DNA from: Pseudomonas sp. PB106
GTDB lineage: Bacteria; Pseudomonadota; Gammaproteobacteria; Pseudomonadales; Pseudomonadaceae
DNA length: 64,000 bases
Assembly (NCBI RefSeq): GCF_009764645.1
Contig: NZ_RWIM01000005.1
Location: 112,658 to 176,657 of the forward strand
Direction of reading: 5' to 3'
Part shown: one piece after another, positions 8,467-17,838 of the stretch
Position numbering within the stretch: the stretch's first letter is position 1
Layout of the letters: each line of letters opens with the position of its first letter
The notes under the pieces: model-generated
Databases searched by the model: none
What the model saw: only the letters and a program-made list of their open reading frames with translations
Told to the model about the DNA's origin: nothing
Position numbers and translations under genes: made by a program

Positions 8467-10326
8467 TCAGGCCTGATCAACCGCCTCCACCACGCCCTGA
8501 TCCTCGCCGAGGAAGCCGCCGCTCTGATGTTGCCAGAGCCGCGCATACACGCCGTTGCGTTCCAGCAATTCGCTGTGGGTGCCCTGTTCGATGATGCGCC
8601 CTTCGTCCATGACGATCAGGCGGTCCATCGCGGCAATCGTCGACAAGCGGTGAGCAATCGCGATCACGGTCTTGCCCTGCATCATGTCATCGAGGCTTTC
8701 CTGAATCGCCACTTCGACTTCCGAATCCAGCGCGCTGGTGGCTTCGTCGAGCAGCAGGATCGGCGCGTTCTTCAACATCACCCGGGCAATCGCCACACGC
8801 TGACGCTGGCCACCGGACAACTTGATCCCGCGCTCACCGACGAGGGTGTCGTAGCCGGTATGGCCCTGGCGGTCGCTGAGTTGGCTGATGAACTCATCGG
8901 CCTGCGCACTGACCGCTGCGCTGCGAATCTGCGCGTCGGTCGCATCGGGCCGGCCGTAAGCAATGTTGTCGCGAATCGAACGGTGCAGCAGCGAGGTATC
9001 CTGGGTGACCATGCCGATGCAACTGCGCAGGCTGTCTTGGGTCACCTTTGCGATGTTCTGGCCGTCGATGCGAATCTCCCCACGGTCGACGTCATAGAAG
9101 CGCAGCAGCAAGTTGATCAGCGTGGATTTACCCGCGCCGGAGCGGCCCACCAGACCGATTTTTTCCCCCGGACGGATGCTCAGGTTCAGGCCATCGAGCA
9201 CCTGACGTTCGCCGTTGTAATTGAAGCTGACATTGTCGAACGTCACCGCGCCGCCGGACGTTTTCAGTACGTCGGCATCCGGCGCGTCCTGCACCTTCGT
9301 GCCTTGGGTCAGCGTCTCCATGCCGTCGTGCAGCGTGCCGATGCTTTCGAACAGCGACGTCATCTGCCACATGATCCAGTTCGACATGCCATTGATGCGC
9401 AACGCCATGGCCGTAATGGCGGCCACCGCACCGGCGCCGACCTCGCCCTGATGCCAGAGCCACAGCGCATAACCGCCCGCCGACATGATCAGGGCGACGA
9501 CTAGGGCCTGATTGACGATCTCGAACAGGCTGACCAGACGCATCTGGCGAAAACCCGTCAGCTTGAAATCCTCCATCGCCGTCCGCGCAAAATGCGCTTC
9601 ACGATTGGAGTGCGAGAACAGTTTCACCGTGGTGATGTTGGTGTAGGCATCGGAAATCCGCCCGGTCATCATCGACCGCGCATTGGCCTGCTCCTGGCCT
9701 ACCTTGCCCAGACGCGGCACGAAGTACCACATGGCCAGCCCGAACAAAATCACCCAGGCGAGGAACGGCAACATCAGCTTCAGCGCAAAGCCGCCGGCCA
9801 ACGCGATGATCGCAATGAAGTACACACCGATGCCCGGCAGGATTTCGATCAGCGTGAACAACACATCGCGCACCGCCAGTGCGGTCTGCATCACCTTGGT
9901 CGTGACCCGACCGGAAAACTCGTCGGAGAAAAACGAAAGGCTCTGCCGCAACATCAGCCGATGGAAATCCCAGCGCAGCCGCAGCGGCAAGTTAATCGCC
10001 AGAATCTGGTGCTGCACCATGGTGCGCAACGCCACCAGTCCGACACTGAGCACCATGACAATGCCCATGCCCCACAACACCCGCGTCTCCTGCGCCGCCG
10101 CTTCCCCGCCGGCCTGCCAGGTCGACAGCAAATCAACCACCTGCCCGAGGAAGGAAAACAGCCACGCCTCATAAATCGACACCGCGGCACTCAGCAACGC
10201 CAACGCCAGCACATAACCACGCGCGCCACGGGTACATGCCCAGAGGAACCGCGCCAGGCCGGTGGGCGGTGGCGGCACCTCGTCAGGTGGGAAAGGGTCG
10301 AGTCTTCGTTCGAACACACGAAGCAT
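8467..10326 (-). CDS. ABC exporter half-transporter (fused membrane and ATPase domains)
   Basis: A 619-residue ABC exporter. Six membrane helices lie in residues about 40-330. The nucleotide-binding domain has Walker A GRSGAGKST, signature LSGGQRQR and Walker B ILLLDEATSALD, so the ATPase looks intact. It should act as a homodimer. I use ATG 10326 because GGAG precedes it at proper distance; an upstream in-frame ATG lacks a ribosome site. It stands alone between oprB (convergent) and the SDR gene. The substrate cannot be predicted; the family includes MsbA-like lipid and drug exporters. It is too far from the giant protein cluster, and on the wrong strand, to be called its T1SS ATPase. Confidence 0.88.
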   Translation of the reverse strand: MLRVFERRLDPFPPDEVPPPPTGLARFLWACTRGARGYVLALALLSAAVSIYEAWLFSFLGQVVDLLSTWQAGGEAAAQETRVLWGMGIVMVLSVGLVALRTMVQHQILAINLPLRLRWDFHRLMLRQSLSFFSDEFSGRVTTKVMQTALAVRDVLFTLIEILPGIGVYFIAIIALAGGFALKLMLPFLAWVILFGLAMWYFVPRLGKVGQEQANARSMMTGRISDAYTNITTVKLFSHSNREAHFARTAMEDFKLTGFRQMRLVSLFEIVNQALVVALIMSAGGYALWLWHQGEVGAGAVAAITAMALRINGMSNWIMWQMTSLFESIGTLHDGMETLTQGTKVQDAPDADVLKTSGGAVTFDNVSFNYNGERQVLDGLNLSIRPGEKIGLVGRSGAGKSTLINLLLRFYDVDRGEIRIDGQNIAKVTQDSLRSCIGMVTQDTSLLHRSIRDNIAYGRPDATDAQIRSAAVSAQADEFISQLSDRQGHTGYDTLVGERGIKLSGGQRQRVAIARVMLKNAPILLLDEATSALDSEVEVAIQESLDDMMQGKTVIAIAHRLSTIAAMDRLIVMDEGRIIEQGTHSELLERNGVYARLWQHQSGGFLGEDQGVVEAVDQA

Positions 10327-10513
10327 GGGTGAGTCTCCAAACCGATCAAAGGGGGATTTTGCCATTGATTGGTGCGTAGGAGGTCTTTGTGAAAAAGTGT
10401 GTGTCCAACACAGTCGGTAATTGGCGCGTGTGCAACCGCAAGGGATGAAAGCGCGACACAACGTGGCTCTCTGGCCGTCAGGTGGGCGGCTTGGGCGCCG
10501 CCCACATCTGCCC

Positions 10514-11266
10514 TCAGACCTGCTGTTGGCCACCGTCGACGAACAGTTCGATGCCGTTGACGAAGCTGGCGTCATCGGAGGCCAGGAACAGTGCAGCGCT
10601 GGCGATTTCCTCGGCTTCGCCGACGCGGCCCATAGGGATGAGTGAGGCCAGGTAGTCCAACAAACCCTGTTGCTGGGCGGCGTCCGGACCGGCCAGATCG
10701 ACCAGACCGGGAGTGCGAGTGGCGCCGGGGCTGATGGTGTTGATCCGCACCTGACGATCTTTCAGGTCGAGGATCCAGTTGCGGGCGAACGAGCGCACGG
10801 CGGCCTTCGACGCGGCGTAGACACTGAATGCTGCTGTGCCTGCGCTGCCGGCAGTAGAACCGGTGAGGATCACTGAGGCTTTTTGCGCCAGTAATGGCAG
10901 GGCTTTTTGTACGGTGAACAGAACGCCTTTGACGTTGCGGTCGAAGGTGTCGTCGTAATGCTGTTCGCTGATTTCGCCAAACGGAACCATCGAACCTCCG
11001 CCGGCGTTGGCGAAAAGCACGTCGATGCGACCGTGGGCAGCGCCGATCTGACTGTACAGTGCGTCCAGTTCATCGAGCTTGGTGGAGTCGACCCGCACCC
11101 CGGTGGCATTGCCGACTGCGGCGACGGCTGCGTCGAGCTCAGCCTGACGTCGGCCAGTGATATAAACATGTGCGCCTTCTGCGGCGAAGCGCTTGGCGGT
11201 GGCCAGGCCAATGCCGGTGGTGCCGCCGGTGACCAGTGCGATTTTGCCTTCGAGTTTGTTCGTCAT
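10514..11266 (-). CDS. Short-chain dehydrogenase/reductase
   Basis: Classical SDR of 250 residues. The cofactor motif is TGGTTGIG near residue 14, the NAG motif is present as FANAGG, and the catalytic Ser and YAASK tetrad are intact (GSTAGSAG then VYAASK). The sequence [11 protein letters not shown] after beta-2 suggests NADP preference through the Arg residues. It is divergent from a LysR gene, a common arrangement in which the regulator controls the reductase. The substrate is not predictable. Confidence 0.88.
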   Translation of the reverse strand: MTNKLEGKIALVTGGTTGIGLATAKRFAAEGAHVYITGRRQAELDAAVAAVGNATGVRVDSTKLDELDALYSQIGAAHGRIDVLFANAGGGSMVPFGEISEQHYDDTFDRNVKGVLFTVQKALPLLAQKASVILTGSTAGSAGTAAFSVYAASKAAVRSFARNWILDLKDRQVRINTISPGATRTPGLVDLAGPDAAQQQGLLDYLASLIPMGRVGEAEEIASAALFLASDDASFVNGIELFVDGGQQQV

Positions 11267-11387
11267 GATGTTTTTCCGTGTGTGATTGAAGTGCTGCGAG
11301 TGGTTGAGTTGCGGTGTGGGAGAAGCTTATCGACGCTGGTTTCTTTTCAAAATAGAATTGTCTGAAAACCATCATTGCAGAAATGAA

Positions 11388-12302
11388 ATGAGCAAACTTC
11401 CGGATTTCGAAGGGTTGGCAATGTTTGCCAAGGTTGCAGAAGAGGGTTCGTTCGCGGCGGCTTCGCGGGTTATGGGAGTGTCCGTGCCCACCGTTTCACG
11501 TGCCGTTGCTCGACTCGAAGAACGCTTGGGTGGCCGATTGTTCAATCGAACCTCGAGGCAGTTGGCGCTGACCGAGTTCGGCGCGAGCATGGCCGCCAAG
11601 GCTGGCGAGATCTATCGGCAAGCCGAAGAGGTAGAAAGCGAAGCTCAGGCGTTATCCGTCCAGCCTCGGGGTCAGGTGCGCCTGGCGGTGCCGATGTCTT
11701 TCGGCCTGCGCTGGGTGGCGCCGCTGATGCCGCAATTGATGCGGCAATACCCTGAGTTGTCGATCGACTTGCACCTGTCCGATGCCTCGGTCGACCTGAT
11801 TGCGGAAGGTTTTGACGCAGCATTGCGAATCGCCGTGTTGCCGGATTCCTCGCTGGTGGCTCGACGCATATGCGCGGTCACTCAATACCTGGTGGCATCC
11901 CCAAGCTATCTGGCGGAACACGGATATCCCGAACACCCGCGAGAACTGGCCGCTCGCCGGTGCCTCAGCTACGCGTATCGGTCGCGCAGCCAGGTTTGGC
12001 GCTTTACTCATGACGACGGCACTGAAGAAGACGTCGTTCCCAACGGCCCGTTGCGGGTGACCAACGCTGACGCGCTGTTACCGGCTTTGCTGGACGGCTC
12101 GGCCATTGCCGAACTGCCCGAGTTCATCGCCAGTGAATACCTGGCGGACGGGCGTCTGGTCGAGTTGTTGCCGCAGTGGCACATGATGCGCGGCGGGCTT
12201 TATTTCGTGACACCGTCAGCACGCACGCGCCCGGTGAAGATCAAGGCATTATCTGATTTCTTCGCTCAGCACCTGTCAGCGCCGCAGTGGCAAAGGTCAT
12301 GA
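11388..12302 (+). CDS. LysR-family transcriptional regulator
   Basis: LTTR of 304 residues. The N-terminal winged helix spans residues about 6-64 (FAAASRVMGVSVPTVSRAVARLE), followed by a substrate-binding-like effector domain. The start is ATG 11388, because the ATG at 11383 is out of frame and closes at once. It is divergent from the SDR gene and probably regulates it. It also lies upstream of mesX on the same strand but with a separate promoter region between, so control of mesXD is possible but not indicated. Confidence 0.88.
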   Translation: MSKLPDFEGLAMFAKVAEEGSFAAASRVMGVSVPTVSRAVARLEERLGGRLFNRTSRQLALTEFGASMAAKAGEIYRQAEEVESEAQALSVQPRGQVRLAVPMSFGLRWVAPLMPQLMRQYPELSIDLHLSDASVDLIAEGFDAALRIAVLPDSSLVARRICAVTQYLVASPSYLAEHGYPEHPRELAARRCLSYAYRSRSQVWRFTHDDGTEEDVVPNGPLRVTNADALLPALLDGSAIAELPEFIASEYLADGRLVELLPQWHMMRGGLYFVTPSARTRPVKIKALSDFFAQHLSAPQWQRS

Positions 12303-12369
12303 TCCGCTGCGACTGATCGCACACAGCAACATGAGTAGCACTAACGAGTTCAATGAAACCAATTCGTTT

Positions 12370-12397
12370 TTGTTCAAGCGACCGCCCTGCCTAAACT
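12370..12397 (+). promoter_or_regulatory. Candidate promoter for mesX-mesD
   Basis: TTGTTC (12370-12375) and TAAACT (12392-12397) are spaced by 16 bases and resemble sigma-70 -35 and -10 boxes. Transcription from here would produce a leader of about 95 nt before mesX. Confidence 0.4.
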
Positions 12398-12437
12398 ACG
12401 TCTTATTGGCTGCAAGCATAAAGATTAAAGGAATTGG

Positions 12438-12471
12438 AAAGCGCTGAAGGCAAGTCTGCCTTCAGCGCTTT
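12438..12471 (+). promoter_or_regulatory. Strong hairpin in the mesX leader (attenuator-like)
   Basis: AAAGCGCTGAAGGCA (12438-12452) and TGCCTTCAGCGCTTT (12457-12471) form a perfect 15-bp stem with an AGTC loop, followed by ATTTC. It lies inside the presumed 5' leader, 28 nt before the mesX ATG. It could terminate readthrough from the LysR gene, attenuate mesXD, or protect the mRNA. The T-run is poor, so termination is uncertain. Confidence 0.6.
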
Positions 12472-12499
12472 ATTTCAAGATTCAGGGCGTCGGATCAAA

Positions 12500-13483
12500 A
12501 TGAGCAAAGACTTTACCTTCACCATCAAGAGCATTCGTTTTGACGAGGGTTATCAACCTTCCGAAAGTACGCGCATGACCACCAACTTTGCCAACCTGGC
12601 CCGGGGCACGAATCGCCAGGAAAATCTGCGCAATACATTAAAGATGATCGACAATCGCTTTAACGCTTTGGCACATTGGGATAACCCCAATGGTGATCGT
12701 TATTCCGTCGAGCTTGAAATCATTTCAGCCGAGATGAATATCGGTACTGCAAACACTGGCAATGCCATTCCTCTGATCGAAATATTGAAGCCGAACATTG
12801 TCGATCGCCAAACCAATGAGCGTATCAAAGGCATTGTTGGCAATAACTTTTCCTCTTATGTACGCGATTATGACTTCAGTGTATTGCTGCAGGCGCACAA
12901 CCAGGGTCGATCCGAATTCAGTACGCCAGAACATTTCGGCGAGCTGCACGGCAAGCTGTTCAAGTGCTTCGTCAATTCGGTTGCCTATAAAGAGCATTTC
13001 GACAAGCCGCCGGTGATCTGCCTGAGCGTGTCGAGCAGCAAGATCTACCACCGCACTGAAAATCAGCATCCGGTGCTGGGCATCGAATACCAGCAGGATG
13101 AATATTCTCCAACGGATGAATATTTCCGGAAAATGGGTTTGAAAGTTCGCTACTTCATGCCGCCAAACAGTGTTGCACCGTTGGCGTTCTATTTTTCCGG
13201 TGACCTGCTCGGTGATTACAGCAATTTCGAACTGATCAGCACCATTGCCACGATGGACACGTTCCAGAAGATTTATCGCCCCGAAATCTACAATGCGAAT
13301 TCGGTGGCCGGTAAATCCTATCAACCGAGCCTCAAGCACGAAGATTATTCTCTGACCCGCATTGTGTATGACCGCGAAGAACGTAGCCGCTTGGCTATCG
13401 AACAGGGAAAGTTTGTCGAAGAGCACTTTATCAAGCCCTACCAAGCCATTCTTGAGCAGTGGTCTGCCAGTTACGCGCTTTGA
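12500..13483 (+). CDS. mesX: MesX, DUF1852 partner of methionine synthase MesD
   Basis: A DUF1852 protein of 327 residues with no recognisable classic fold motif; conserved-looking stretches include MTTNFANLARG and HPVLGIEYQQDEYS. Published genetic work on the MesD family showed that MesD needs DUF1852 and oxygen, and does not need methylfolate or cobalamin. MesX probably supplies the methyl group, by an unknown oxygen-dependent reaction. The start is ATG 12500, with AGGG 11 bases upstream; an in-frame start at 12434 would place the leader hairpin inside the coding sequence. mesD follows after 27 nt. Confidence 0.88.
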   Translation: MSKDFTFTIKSIRFDEGYQPSESTRMTTNFANLARGTNRQENLRNTLKMIDNRFNALAHWDNPNGDRYSVELEIISAEMNIGTANTGNAIPLIEILKPNIVDRQTNERIKGIVGNNFSSYVRDYDFSVLLQAHNQGRSEFSTPEHFGELHGKLFKCFVNSVAYKEHFDKPPVICLSVSSSKIYHRTENQHPVLGIEYQQDEYSPTDEYFRKMGLKVRYFMPPNSVAPLAFYFSGDLLGDYSNFELISTIATMDTFQKIYRPEIYNANSVAGKSYQPSLKHEDYSLTRIVYDREERSRLAIEQGKFVEEHFIKPYQAILEQWSASYAL

Positions 13484-13510
13484 CGCATCAAACATACAAG
13501 GTTGTTACCC

Positions 13511-14542
13511 ATGAAAAAATTATTGCCCACTTCCACGGCTGGCAGTTTGCCGAAACCTTCCTGGCTCGCGCAGCCCGAGACACTTTGGTCACCCTGGAAA
13601 CTGCAAGACGAGGAACTGATCGAGGGCAAGCAAGATGCCTTGCGTTTGGCTTTGCAAGAACAGCAACACGCCGGCATCGATATCGTCAGTGACGGTGAAC
13701 AGACGCGCCAACACTTCGTGACTACGTTTATCGAACATCTCGACGGCGTTGATTTCGAGAAACGTGAGACCGTCAGAATTCGTGACCGCTACGACGCCAG
13801 CGTGCCGACGGTGGTGGGTGCGGTGACTCGGCAAAAGCCGGTTTTTGTCGAAGATGCCAAGTTCCTGCGTCAGCAAACCAAGCAACCGATCAAATGGGCG
13901 CTGCCTGGCCCGATGACCATGATCGACACGCTTTACGACAACCATTACAAAAGCCGCGAAAAACTGGCGTGGGAATTCGCCAAGATCCTCAACCAGGAAG
14001 CACGAGAACTGGAAGCTGCGGGCGTTGACATCATCCAGTTTGATGAGCCGGCCTTTAACGTGTTCTTCGATGAAGTGAATGATTGGGGCGTGGCCACCCT
14101 GGAACGGGCCGTTGAAGGCCTTAAATGTGAAACCGCTGTGCACATTTGCTATGGCTATGGCATCAAGGCCAATACCGATTGGAAGAAAACGCTGGGGTCC
14201 GAGTGGCGGCAATACGAGGAGGCGTTCCCCAAACTGCAGAAATCCAGCATCGATATCATCTCGCTGGAGTGCCACAACTCCCATGTGCCAATGGATCTGC
14301 TGGAGCTCATTCGCGGCAAAAAAGTCATGGTCGGCGCCATTGATGTGGCCTCCCACACCATCGAGACGCCCGAGGAAGTGGCCAACACACTGCGCAAAGC
14401 GCTGCAGTTTGTAGACGCCGACAAGCTCTATCCTTGCACCAACTGCGGCATGGCGCCCCTGCCTCGGCGTGTCGCCAGCGGCAAGTTGAATGCGTTGAGT
14501 GCAGGCGCCGAAATCGTTCGCAGAGAACTCTCCAACTCGTGA
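13511..14542 (+). CDS. mesD: Core methionine synthase MesD (MetE C-terminal-like)
   Basis: A 343-residue homologue of the catalytic half of MetE, without the folate-binding N-terminal half. The zinc and homocysteine ligands are all present: H211 and C213 (VHICYG), E253 (SLECHNSH) and C309 (LYPCTNCG). It transfers a methyl group to homocysteine. Adjacency to mesX identifies it as the MesD family, as opposed to MesA-C or betaine/SMM enzymes. The start is ATG 13511 with AAGG nine bases upstream. A hairpin follows the stop. Confidence 0.9.
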   Translation: MKKLLPTSTAGSLPKPSWLAQPETLWSPWKLQDEELIEGKQDALRLALQEQQHAGIDIVSDGEQTRQHFVTTFIEHLDGVDFEKRETVRIRDRYDASVPTVVGAVTRQKPVFVEDAKFLRQQTKQPIKWALPGPMTMIDTLYDNHYKSREKLAWEFAKILNQEARELEAAGVDIIQFDEPAFNVFFDEVNDWGVATLERAVEGLKCETAVHICYGYGIKANTDWKKTLGSEWRQYEEAFPKLQKSSIDIISLECHNSHVPMDLLELIRGKKVMVGAIDVASHTIETPEEVANTLRKALQFVDADKLYPCTNCGMAPLPRRVASGKLNALSAGAEIVRRELSNS

Positions 14543-14552
14543 TGAGCGATTG

Positions 14553-14576
14553 GCCTGCACTGCGCGCGGTGCAGGC
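14553..14576. terminator. Hairpin between mesD and the convergent synthetase gene
   Basis: GCCTGCAC (14553-14560) and GTGCAGGC (14569-14576) form an 8-bp stem with an 8-nt loop, followed by TTCT. Position between two convergent stops supports a weak terminator. Confidence 0.5.
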
Positions 14577-14588
14577 TTCTGAGCCACA

Positions 14589-15935
14589 TCACAGATACCA
14601 GCGATACTCCCGCGCCCCAATCTCCTGCATGAACGCCAGATGATCCTGGCGTTTGTTCTCGCAATACACGTCGACGAACTCCGCGCCCAACCCCTCACGC
14701 AACTGCGGCTGATGCTGCATCGCGCGCACGGCTTCGAACATTTCCTTGGGGAAATCAATGCCGCTGCTGCGATCTTCGTTCAGCGGTGCAATCGGTTCCT
14801 TGCCCGAGCCCAGTCCATGCTCCAGACCTACCAGAATCGCCGCCAACACCAGATACGGATTGGAGTCTGCGCCGGCGAGGCGGTATTCCACCCGCAGGTT
14901 TTTGGCGTCTGATTCCGGAATCCGCAAGCACGCATCGCGATCCTCGAACCCCCAACTGGCTTTGGTCGCGGTGTTCACCGTGCCACCCAAGCGGCGCATG
15001 GCGTTCTGGTTCGGGGCGAAGATCGGCATGCTGTGCGGCAGCAATTCCAGGCAGCCGGCGACGGCGTGGCGTAGCGGTTGCTGATCATTGGCAGCGAGCA
15101 GGTTGTGGCCGTCGGCGTCGTACAGACTGACATGCACATGCATGCCACTGCCGGGATGCTGCAAGTACGGTTTGGCCATGAAACTGGCGCGGTAGCCGTG
15201 TTTGAGGGCAACCCCACGAGTGCTGCGGCAGAACAAGGCGGCCCAGTCAGCGGCGCGCAAACCGTCGTCGAGGTGACCGAAGTTGATTTCGAACTGGCCG
15301 GGGCCGAGTTCGGCGGTGATCACCGTGGCGTCGATGCCTTGTGCGCGCGTGGCTTCGACCATTTCATCGAGTACCGGGGAGAAGCGTGACAGGCGTTCGA
15401 TGTGCATGTTGGGCTGATCGTCGGCGTCGTCGCTCAATTCATCGCGGGGGAATTGCGGCAAGCCGTCGCGCAGTTTTTTGTCGAACAGATAGAACTCCAG
15501 TTCGAATGCGACCACCGGGTGAATGCCTTTGCGTGCCAGACGATTGAGCACTTGCGCGAGGACTTCGCGGGGTTCGAATTCGATCGGCTTTTCGGTGCCG
15601 TCCGAGGTGATCAACATCTGTCCCAACGGCTGCGCTTCCCACGTCACCGGTTTGAGGGTGCCGGGCACCAAGCGGCGCACAGCGTCGGGGTCGCCGTCGT
15701 TAAAGCAGTAATCGCCGATCTTGAACAAACCACCCTGCACGCCCAGCAACACGCAGTTTTGCGGCAGTTTCAGGGCGCTGCCGGCGGCGACTTTTTCCAG
15801 CATGTCGACCGGGTAACGTTTCCCATAGAAGTGCCCGGGAATGTCCAGGGAGATCAGGTCGACATAACGTACCTCGGGGTAGCGTTGGCGAAACGCGCGT
15901 ACTTCAGCGAGCACATCAGCGCAGACAGCATCCAT
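14589..15935 (-). CDS. puuA: Gamma-glutamylpolyamine synthetase (glutamine synthetase family)
   Basis: A 448-residue enzyme of the glutamine synthetase fold. It has the metal/ATP-site motifs FELEFYL, GPGQFEINFGHLDDGLRAAD, GSGMHVHVSLYD and the NRDAC-like EDRDACLRIPESDAKNLRVEYRLAGADSNPYL region (shown in part in the family as R-x-P-x-x-x-x-N-x-R-x-E). Relatives such as PuuA and Pseudomonas PauA ligate glutamate to putrescine or other polyamines. Its operon partners, a PuuB-like oxidase and a PuuR-like regulator, support that role. The start ATG 15935 has AAGGA eight bases upstream. Several paralogues usually occur in Pseudomonas, so the preferred polyamine is open. Confidence 0.85.
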   Translation of the reverse strand: MDAVCADVLAEVRAFRQRYPEVRYVDLISLDIPGHFYGKRYPVDMLEKVAAGSALKLPQNCVLLGVQGGLFKIGDYCFNDGDPDAVRRLVPGTLKPVTWEAQPLGQMLITSDGTEKPIEFEPREVLAQVLNRLARKGIHPVVAFELEFYLFDKKLRDGLPQFPRDELSDDADDQPNMHIERLSRFSPVLDEMVEATRAQGIDATVITAELGPGQFEINFGHLDDGLRAADWAALFCRSTRGVALKHGYRASFMAKPYLQHPGSGMHVHVSLYDADGHNLLAANDQQPLRHAVAGCLELLPHSMPIFAPNQNAMRRLGGTVNTATKASWGFEDRDACLRIPESDAKNLRVEYRLAGADSNPYLVLAAILVGLEHGLGSGKEPIAPLNEDRSSGIDFPKEMFEAVRAMQHQPQLREGLGAEFVDVYCENKRQDHLAFMQEIGAREYRWYL

Positions 15936-15957
15936 CGTGTTGATCCTTTTATTGTTC

Positions 15958-16515
15958 TCAGGTGTAAACCCAAAGCACTCGGGTGAGCTGCTCGGTAAGG
16001 TTGCCGTAGCGGCAACGGGTATGGCTGTCGAACTGGAAACTGTCGCCGGCCTTCAGGGTGACCGGGTCTTCGTCGTCGCCCAGCCACAGCGTCAGTTCGC
16101 CTTCGAGGACGTAACCGCCCTGCTCCGAGCTGTCGGTCAGATGGCGGTCGCCGCTGCTCGCGCCGGCTTCCAGATGACTTTCGAGCATCGAGAACGAAGC
16201 GCGGATCTGCGGCGACACCAGAATGTCGGTGATGCCGCTGGCGTAATACAGCGTGCGGCGTTCGTCCGGGCGGGTGACCCACGGCAGCTCTTTCGGCTTG
16301 GGCAGGCTGTAGAAATACGTGGTCGGTACGCCGAAGGTTTCGCTGATCGCGGTCAGATCCGCCACCGTGGGCCGCGACAAACCGCGCTCGACCTGCGAAA
16401 GAAACCCCACCGAACGCCCGATCTTGTCGGCCAGCTCTTTGAGGGTGCACTTCTTGTGCTTGCGCAGGTCGTGGATGAGGATCGCCAGCGCGGCGATTTC
16501 TTCTTGCTTGTTCAT
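15958..16515 (-). CDS. XRE-cupin regulator (PuuR/PauR-like)
   Basis: A 185-residue regulator: helix-turn-helix at residues about 14-68 (TLKELADKIGRSVGFLSQVERGLSRPTV), then a C-terminal cupin barrel (EGELTLWLGDDEDPVTLKAGDSFQFDSHTRC). This architecture matches PuuR/PauR repressors of polyamine catabolism. It lies between the oxidase and synthetase genes with 25- and 22-bp gaps, so all three are co-transcribed. It probably represses its own operon through the inverted repeat upstream of the oxidase gene. ATG 16515 fits the family start; the in-frame codons further upstream run into the oxidase gene. Confidence 0.87.
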   Translation of the reverse strand: MNKQEEIAALAILIHDLRKHKKCTLKELADKIGRSVGFLSQVERGLSRPTVADLTAISETFGVPTTYFYSLPKPKELPWVTRPDERRTLYYASGITDILVSPQIRASFSMLESHLEAGASSGDRHLTDSSEQGGYVLEGELTLWLGDDEDPVTLKAGDSFQFDSHTRCRYGNLTEQLTRVLWVYT

Positions 16516-16540
16516 GGTCGGGTATCCAGAAAAGGCCTGT

Positions 16541-17830
16541 TCAAATGCTGTCGCGCAGGCGATACCAGGCTTTGCCGATCGCCTCCAGCGGTGCGGCGAA
16601 ATGCTTGCCGCCGGGAAAACGGCCATTGCTCAGGCCCTGATACAAGGCCAATTCATCTGCGTTGCCGAGAATCGCGTTGGAGACCGCACGCGCGGCGGCC
16701 AGCGTCGGCAGCACGCCGTGGCCGGAATAACCTTGCAGCCAGTAACGATTGTTCTCGCCGCCGATGTCGGGTGTGCGGTTGAGCGTCAGGTCGATGTGCC
16801 CGCCCCAGGCAAACTCGACGCCAACGCCTTTGAGTTGCGGGAACACCCGTTCAAGAAACGGTCGCGTCGCGGCGGCGATGTCCTTGGGCATGCCGCCCAG
16901 ATAGGTGCAGCCGCCGCCGAACAACAAACGGTTGTCCGGTGTGCGCCGGAAGTAATCGAGGACGAACTGGTTGTCGGTCACGCAGACGTTGCTCGGCAAC
17001 AGCGCGGTGGCTTGTTCCGGCGTCAGCGGTGCGGTGGCGACTTGATAAGTACCGACCGGCAAGATGCAGGCGGACAGTTGTGGGTCGAGCTCATCGAGGT
17101 AGGCGTTGCAGGCCAGCACCAGCACATCGGCGCGGACGGAACCGCGTTCGGTATTGACTCGAAAGCCTGCACCCTCCTCCGTGTAACTCAACGCTTTGCT
17201 TTGTTCGTAAATACGCCCGCCGGCCTGTTCGATGGCGGCGGCCAGGCCTAGCGCGAGTTTCAGCGGATTGAGGTGCGCACCGTGCGGATCGTAGAGCCCG
17301 GCCTGATAGCGATCTGTGGCGACCCAGTCGGACAATTGTTCACGGGCAATGAATTGCAAATCATCGTGGCCCCACTTGTGGCTGGCCTCATGTTGCCATT
17401 CGGTCAACAGACTGACCCGGCGCGGCATCACCGAGGTCCACAAGTGCCCGGGCCGGTAATCGCAATCGAAGCCATGCCGACCCGGCAACTCACGCAGTTC
17501 CTCAGCGGCCCAACGCATGCCATCCCACAATTGCTTGGCCCGTTCATGGCCGAGCGCGGCTTCCAGCGGTGGCATGTCACACGACCAGCCGAGGATCGCC
17601 TGCCCGCCATTGCGCCCCGAGGCCGCCCACGCTACGCGGCTGGCTTCAAGCAAGGTCACGCGTTTGCCGGCGAGCGCCAGTCGCAGCGCCGTGTGCAGCC
17701 CACTGAAACCGGCGCCGATGATCACCACATCGCTGTGCTGTTCGCCTTCCAGCGCCGGTCGATCGCGCAGGATATCGGCGCAACTGTGGGCGTAATAACT
17801 GTCGACGTGCTGGCTGGACTGCTGAAACAT
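16541..17830 (-). CDS. puuB: Gamma-glutamylputrescine oxidase-like FAD oxidoreductase
   Basis: A 429-residue DAO-family flavoprotein. The FAD motif is DVVIIGAGFSGLHTALRLALAG (first 20 residues quoted in family as GxGxxG) near residues 38-59. The segments RVAWAASGRNGGQ and GYSGHGVLPTL match the PuuB group. PuuB oxidises gamma-glutamylputrescine to the aldehyde, H2O2 and ammonia. It is the first gene of the three-gene polyamine operon. I choose ATG 17830, with GAGG six bases upstream; the in-frame ATG at 17842 lies within the operator-like repeat. Confidence 0.87.
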   Translation of the reverse strand: MFQQSSQHVDSYYAHSCADILRDRPALEGEQHSDVVIIGAGFSGLHTALRLALAGKRVTLLEASRVAWAASGRNGGQAILGWSCDMPPLEAALGHERAKQLWDGMRWAAEELRELPGRHGFDCDYRPGHLWTSVMPRRVSLLTEWQHEASHKWGHDDLQFIAREQLSDWVATDRYQAGLYDPHGAHLNPLKLALGLAAAIEQAGGRIYEQSKALSYTEEGAGFRVNTERGSVRADVLVLACNAYLDELDPQLSACILPVGTYQVATAPLTPEQATALLPSNVCVTDNQFVLDYFRRTPDNRLLFGGGCTYLGGMPKDIAAATRPFLERVFPQLKGVGVEFAWGGHIDLTLNRTPDIGGENNRYWLQGYSGHGVLPTLAAARAVSNAILGNADELALYQGLSNGRFPGGKHFAAPLEAIGKAWYRLRDSI

Positions 17831-17838
17831 TCGCGACC

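Noticed and set aside
8467..10326. The ABC exporter as the missing T1SS ATPase of the giant protein
   Set aside because: It is 13 kb away on the opposite strand, lacks a C39-like N-terminal domain, and has no HlyD or TolC partner beside it.
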